Part shown: one piece after another, positions 61,713-64,000 of the stretch | Position numbering within the stretch: position 1 is the stretch's first letter | Layout of the letters: each line of letters begins with the position of its first letter | DNA from: Actinoplanes palleronii | GTDB taxonomy: Bacteria > Actinomycetota > Actinomycetes > Mycobacteriales > Micromonosporaceae | Reading direction: 5' to 3' | DNA length: 64,000 nt | Assembly: GCF_016862315.1 (NCBI RefSeq) | Contig: NZ_BOMS01000013.1 | Coordinates: forward strand, 1 to 64,000 | Program-made: the position numbers and the translations under genes | The notes under the pieces: generated by a model | Seen by the model: the letters and a program-made list of their open reading frames with translations, nothing else | Told to the model about the DNA's origin: nothing | Databases searched by the model: none

Positions 61713-61718
61713 GCGGGG

Positions 61719-62453
61719 GTGTCCGCACCGCTGTTTCTGGTCGAGAATCTGCCCGCCGGGTCGTCGTTCACCCTCGACGGTCCGGAGGGGCATCACGCCG
61801 CCACCGTGCAACGGCTCCGGGTCGGTGAGGTGCTGATCCTCGCCGACGGCCGGGGCGGCACCGCGACCGCCGAGGTCACCGCGGTCGGCCGGGGGAGCAT
61901 CGACGTGGCGGTCCGGCAGCGCGCCGCCGAGCCGGCCACCGACCCGAGACTCGTCGTGGTGCAGGGCATCGCCAAGGGTGACCGGGGAGAGCTGGCCGTC
62001 CAGGCGATGACCGAGACCGGCGTCGACGAGATCGTCCCGTGGGCCGCGTCCCGGTCGGTCGCGCAGTGGCGCGGCGACCGCGGTTTCAAGGCCCGCGACA
62101 AGTGGGCCGCGACCGCCCGCGAGGCCGCCAAACAAGCCCGCCGTTCGTGGCTGCCGCTGGTCGCCGGCGATCCGGACTGCTCCACCAAGCAGGTCGCGGC
62201 CCGGCTCACCGCCGCGGCCGCCGCGTTCGTCCTGCACGAGGAGGCCACCGAACGCCTCACCACCGCGGCCCTGCCCACCGCCGGCGAGATCGTGCTGGTG
62301 GTCGGCCCGGAGGGCGGCGTCAGCGACGCCGAGGTGGCCACGTTCCGCGACGCCGGCGCGGTCCCGGTCCGCCTGGGCAGCGCCGTCCTGCGCACCTCCA
62401 CCGCCGGCGTAGCCGCCCTGGCCGTCCTCTCCACCCGCCTCCACCGCTGGTAG
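61719..62453 (+). CDS. rsmE: 16S rRNA (uracil-1498-N3)-methyltransferase
   Basis: SPOUT-class enzyme that methylates U1498 of 16S rRNA. The 244-residue protein begins with the PUA-like domain (SAPLFLVENLPAGSSFTLDGPEGHHA region) and ends with the knotted SAM-binding motif VVGPEGGVSDAEV and the LGSAVLRTSTA loop. The GTG at 61719 lies 6 nt after TAGCGT. Position equals Rv2372c, next to dnaJ2. It converges on the methyltransferase gene. Confidence 0.95.
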   Translation: MSAPLFLVENLPAGSSFTLDGPEGHHAATVQRLRVGEVLILADGRGGTATAEVTAVGRGSIDVAVRQRAAEPATDPRLVVVQGIAKGDRGELAVQAMTETGVDEIVPWAASRSVAQWRGDRGFKARDKWAATAREAAKQARRSWLPLVAGDPDCSTKQVAARLTAAAAAFVLHEEATERLTTAALPTAGEIVLVVGPEGGVSDAEVATFRDAGAVPVRLGSAVLRTSTAGVAALAVLSTRLHRW

Positions 62454-62460
62454 CGGGTCC

Positions 62461-62612
62461 GGCGCCGGGTCGTCGGCTGGCTCTCAGGGGTGTCTCAGTC
62501 CCTTCGACACACCCCTGCGGCCCAGCCGGGTCGCGGGTCGGGCGCCGGGTCGTCGGCTGGCTCTCAGGGGTGCCTCGGGGCCCTCGACACACCCCTGTGG
62601 GCCAGCCGGGGA
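62461..62612. repeat. Two 80-bp-spaced palindromic repeat copies, terminator-like
   Basis: Copies at 62461-62530 and 62541-62612 start ggcgccgggtcgtcggctgg and each folds with caggggtg near acacccctg. The same core occurs at 14419-14470. They lie between the converging rsmE and methyltransferase genes, so they may also end transcription in both directions. Confidence 0.8.
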
Positions 62613-62616
62613 GTGG

Positions 62617-63399
62617 TCAGCGGCGGTGGGCCAGGGCGACGTCGGTGTAGACGTGGAAGTCGATCGTGCCGCCGTGCGCCTCGAGCACCGCGACCGTGTC
62701 GTCCAGCACGGCCTCGGCCGCGGCGGCCGGCAGCGCTCGATACACCGAGATCGACTCCAGGTGCCGGCGGTAGAGCGCGGCCGGGTAGCTGCGGCGTGAC
62801 CGGTACCGCAGCGTGCGCGGCTCGGTGAACAGCTCGTCCGGGAGGGCCAGGAACGCCCACTCCTCGGCGGCCGGGCGAGGCTCGGCGGGCACGTCGCCGG
62901 CGAACAGGCGGTGCGGCGTGTGCTCCTCGGTGAGACCGTGCCGGGCGTCCACCTCGGCCAGCGCGGCGTGCAGGGTCCGGTCGACGACCACGAAGACGTT
63001 CCAGAACGGTGCGAAGAGCCCGCCCGGGGCGAGCGCCGCGTGGGCCAGCTCGCTGCGGCGGTCCTCGTCCACCCAGTGCCAGGCCTGGGCGCTGATCAGC
63101 AGGCGGTAGGCGCGGTCCGGCGCCCAGTCCTCGAACGTGGTCTCCACGACGGGCACGCCCGGCACCGTCCGCCGCAGCACCGCGGCCATCCGCGGGTCCG
63201 GCTCCAGGCAGGTCAGATCGGCGCCGAGGGCGGCGAACGCGGCGGTCGCCTTCCCGGTGCCGGCACCGACCTCCAGCACCGGGCCGCCCCCGGCCTGTGT
63301 CAGCAGTTCGGGGGCGAGTTCCGCCGGATAGCCGGGCCGCACCTCGTGGTAGTCGTCCGCCACTTCGCCGAAGACCTGTCCGCGCTCACTCGTGGTCAT
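62617..63399 (-). CDS. Class I SAM-dependent methyltransferase
   Basis: The 260-residue protein has motif I VLEVGAGTGKATAAFA (about 41-56) and the acidic strand CLEPDPRMAAVL. The N-terminus (ERGQVFGEVADDYHEVRPGYP) is typical of the UbiE/TrmN-like methyltransferase group. Substrate is unknown. It starts ATG 63399 and ends beside the palindromic repeats. Confidence 0.9.
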   Translation of the reverse strand: MTTSERGQVFGEVADDYHEVRPGYPAELAPELLTQAGGGPVLEVGAGTGKATAAFAALGADLTCLEPDPRMAAVLRRTVPGVPVVETTFEDWAPDRAYRLLISAQAWHWVDEDRRSELAHAALAPGGLFAPFWNVFVVVDRTLHAALAEVDARHGLTEEHTPHRLFAGDVPAEPRPAAEEWAFLALPDELFTEPRTLRYRSRRSYPAALYRRHLESISVYRALPAAAAEAVLDDTVAVLEAHGGTIDFHVYTDVALAHRR

Positions 63400-63461
63400 C
63401 GCCTCAACCTAGATCGCTCCGAACTAGACGGTTGACGAGCCCGGCGCGTCCGGCCGTGAGG

Positions 63462-64000
63462 TCAGGCTGACCCCTCCTTCTCGATCTCGATGGTCCGCCG
63501 TGGATCGTCCAGGGCGTGCGCGGCGGTCACCGCGTACCGGCCGGGCAGGGTGCGCCAGCCGTCGTCCCACACCTGGAAGGCCCGTTCCGGCAGCCGGATC
63601 CGGACCGTGACCGTCTCGCCCGGGCCGGCCTCCACCGGGGCGAACCCGGCCAGCCACCGCTCGGGCCGCGGCACCGGACCGTCCTGGAGCGGGGCCAGGT
63701 AGATCTGTACGACCTCGCGCCCGGCCCGCTCCCCGCCGTTGGTCAGCGTCACCACCGCCTCGTCCGCCTCCACGACGAGGTGGTCATAGGCCCAGGTGGT
63801 GTAGCCGAGACCGGATCCGAACGCGTAGAGCGGCCGCTCTTTCCACCCTCGATAACCGATCAAAACCCCTTCTTCGTACGCGAGGAAGCCGTCCCGAGGC
63901 TCGACCGCCAGCACCGGGCAGTCCGCCTCGCGCCGCGGCCAGGTGGTCGGCAGCCGTCCGCCCGGTTCTTCCTCGCCGAGCAGTACGGCGGCCAGCGCCG
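63462..64000 (-). CDS. Glycoside hydrolase family 3 beta-glucosidase, C-terminal part (runs off the window)
   Basis: The visible 179 codons continue past 64000 into the next region. They contain GRLPTTWPR near the right edge (about 63930-63960), a conserved sequence of the GH3 C-terminal domain, and GYRGWKERPLYAFGSGLGYTTWAY. A fibronectin type III-like domain (VVEADEAVVTLTNGGERAGREVVQIYL region) follows. The protein probably hydrolyses beta-glucosides or oligosaccharides. The N-terminal catalytic domain lies outside the window. The methyltransferase gene begins 62 bp downstream on the same strand. Confidence 0.92.
   Translation of the reverse strand, partial: ALAAVLLGEEEPGGRLPTTWPRREADCPVLAVEPRDGFLAYEEGVLIGYRGWKERPLYAFGSGLGYTTWAYDHLVVEADEAVVTLTNGGERAGREVVQIYLAPLQDGPVPRPERWLAGFAPVEAGPGETVTVRIRLPERAFQVWDDGWRTLPGRYAVTAAHALDDPRRTIEIEKEGSA

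Larger units (their letters stand above)
61340..61718. other. Intergenic region between dnaJ and rsmE with 61-bp tandem repeats
   Basis: This 379-bp gap contains the 61-bp tandem repeat array (61504-61668). Three long frames run through it in overlapping phases, all translating the repeat. They look spurious because 61 is not divisible by 3. The first 150 bp holds no recognisable element. Confidence 0.7.

Noticed and set aside
61367-61836. Overlapping 150-codon frames (plus strand) and 80-codon frames (minus) in the dnaJ-rsmE gap
   Set aside because: They translate the 61-bp repeat in all phases and overlap the rsmE start. The repeat is not a multiple of 3, so the frames are by-products.

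Overview
The window is high-GC actinobacterial chromosome. GTG and TTG starts are common, neighbouring genes often overlap by 4 bp (ATGA or GTGA), and many genes look leaderless. The gene content best fits a filamentous actinomycete of the Micromonosporaceae, such as Actinoplanes, but that placement is inference. About 53 protein genes cover most of the sequence. I see no tRNA, rRNA, CRISPR array, transposase, prophage or integration site. The region reads as core chromosome with lineage-specific insertions.

The backbone follows a block known from Mycobacterium tuberculosis (valS, folC, a small membrane protein, ndk, rne, rplU, rpmA, obg, nadD, rsfS, gpgP, degV, comEA, comEC, holA, rpsT, lepA, hemW, hrcA, dnaJ2, rsmE). 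Inserts interrupt it. Bases 1-9.2 kb hold valS-folC-DUF4233, ndk and a very long membrane-anchored protein ending in a glyoxalase-fold (VOC) domain. 9.2-14.4 kb hold a DrrAB-like ABC exporter with its ArsR-type regulator and a Tat-exported PhoD phosphatase. 14.5-20 kb hold ileS behind a T-box leader, an acyltransferase, and a membrane protein that is a paralogue of the first gene in the window. 20.1-23.9 kb hold an RsbQ/RsbP-like partner-switching module: an alpha/beta hydrolase, a PAS-GAF-GAF-phosphatase-kinase protein, and a STAS protein.

23.9-33.6 kb hold a radical SAM protein with its DUF2344 partner, RNase E/G, a lipoprotein, rplU-rpmA, obg and a GNAT acetyltransferase. 33.6-41.2 kb hold trpS (preceded on the minus strand by a short Trp-Trp leader peptide), pepN, a hybrid histidine kinase, nadD-rsfS-gpgP and a lipoprotein. 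41.2-49.5 kb hold degV, a PrmC-like methyltransferase, and comEA-comEC with holA. 49.6-58.9 kb hold rpsT, a phosphotransferase, lepA, a GlsB-type membrane protein, a PAS/GAF membrane sensor, a lysozyme-like protein, an enoyl-CoA hydratase and hemW. 59.1-64 kb hold hrcA-dnaJ behind a CIRCE operator, rsmE, a methyltransferase and the 3' part of a GH3 glycosidase that runs off the window.

Much of the gene content serves translation: four aminoacyl-tRNA/translation-factor genes, ribosomal proteins, Obg, RsfS, RsmE and RNase E. Two of the synthetase genes carry recognisable amino-acid-sensing leaders, a T-box for Ile and a leader peptide for Trp. The most notable items are the trpS leader peptide with its candidate promoter and competing RNA helices, the VOC fusion protein, the RsbQ/P/STAS module without a local sigma factor, and several intergenic repeat families.
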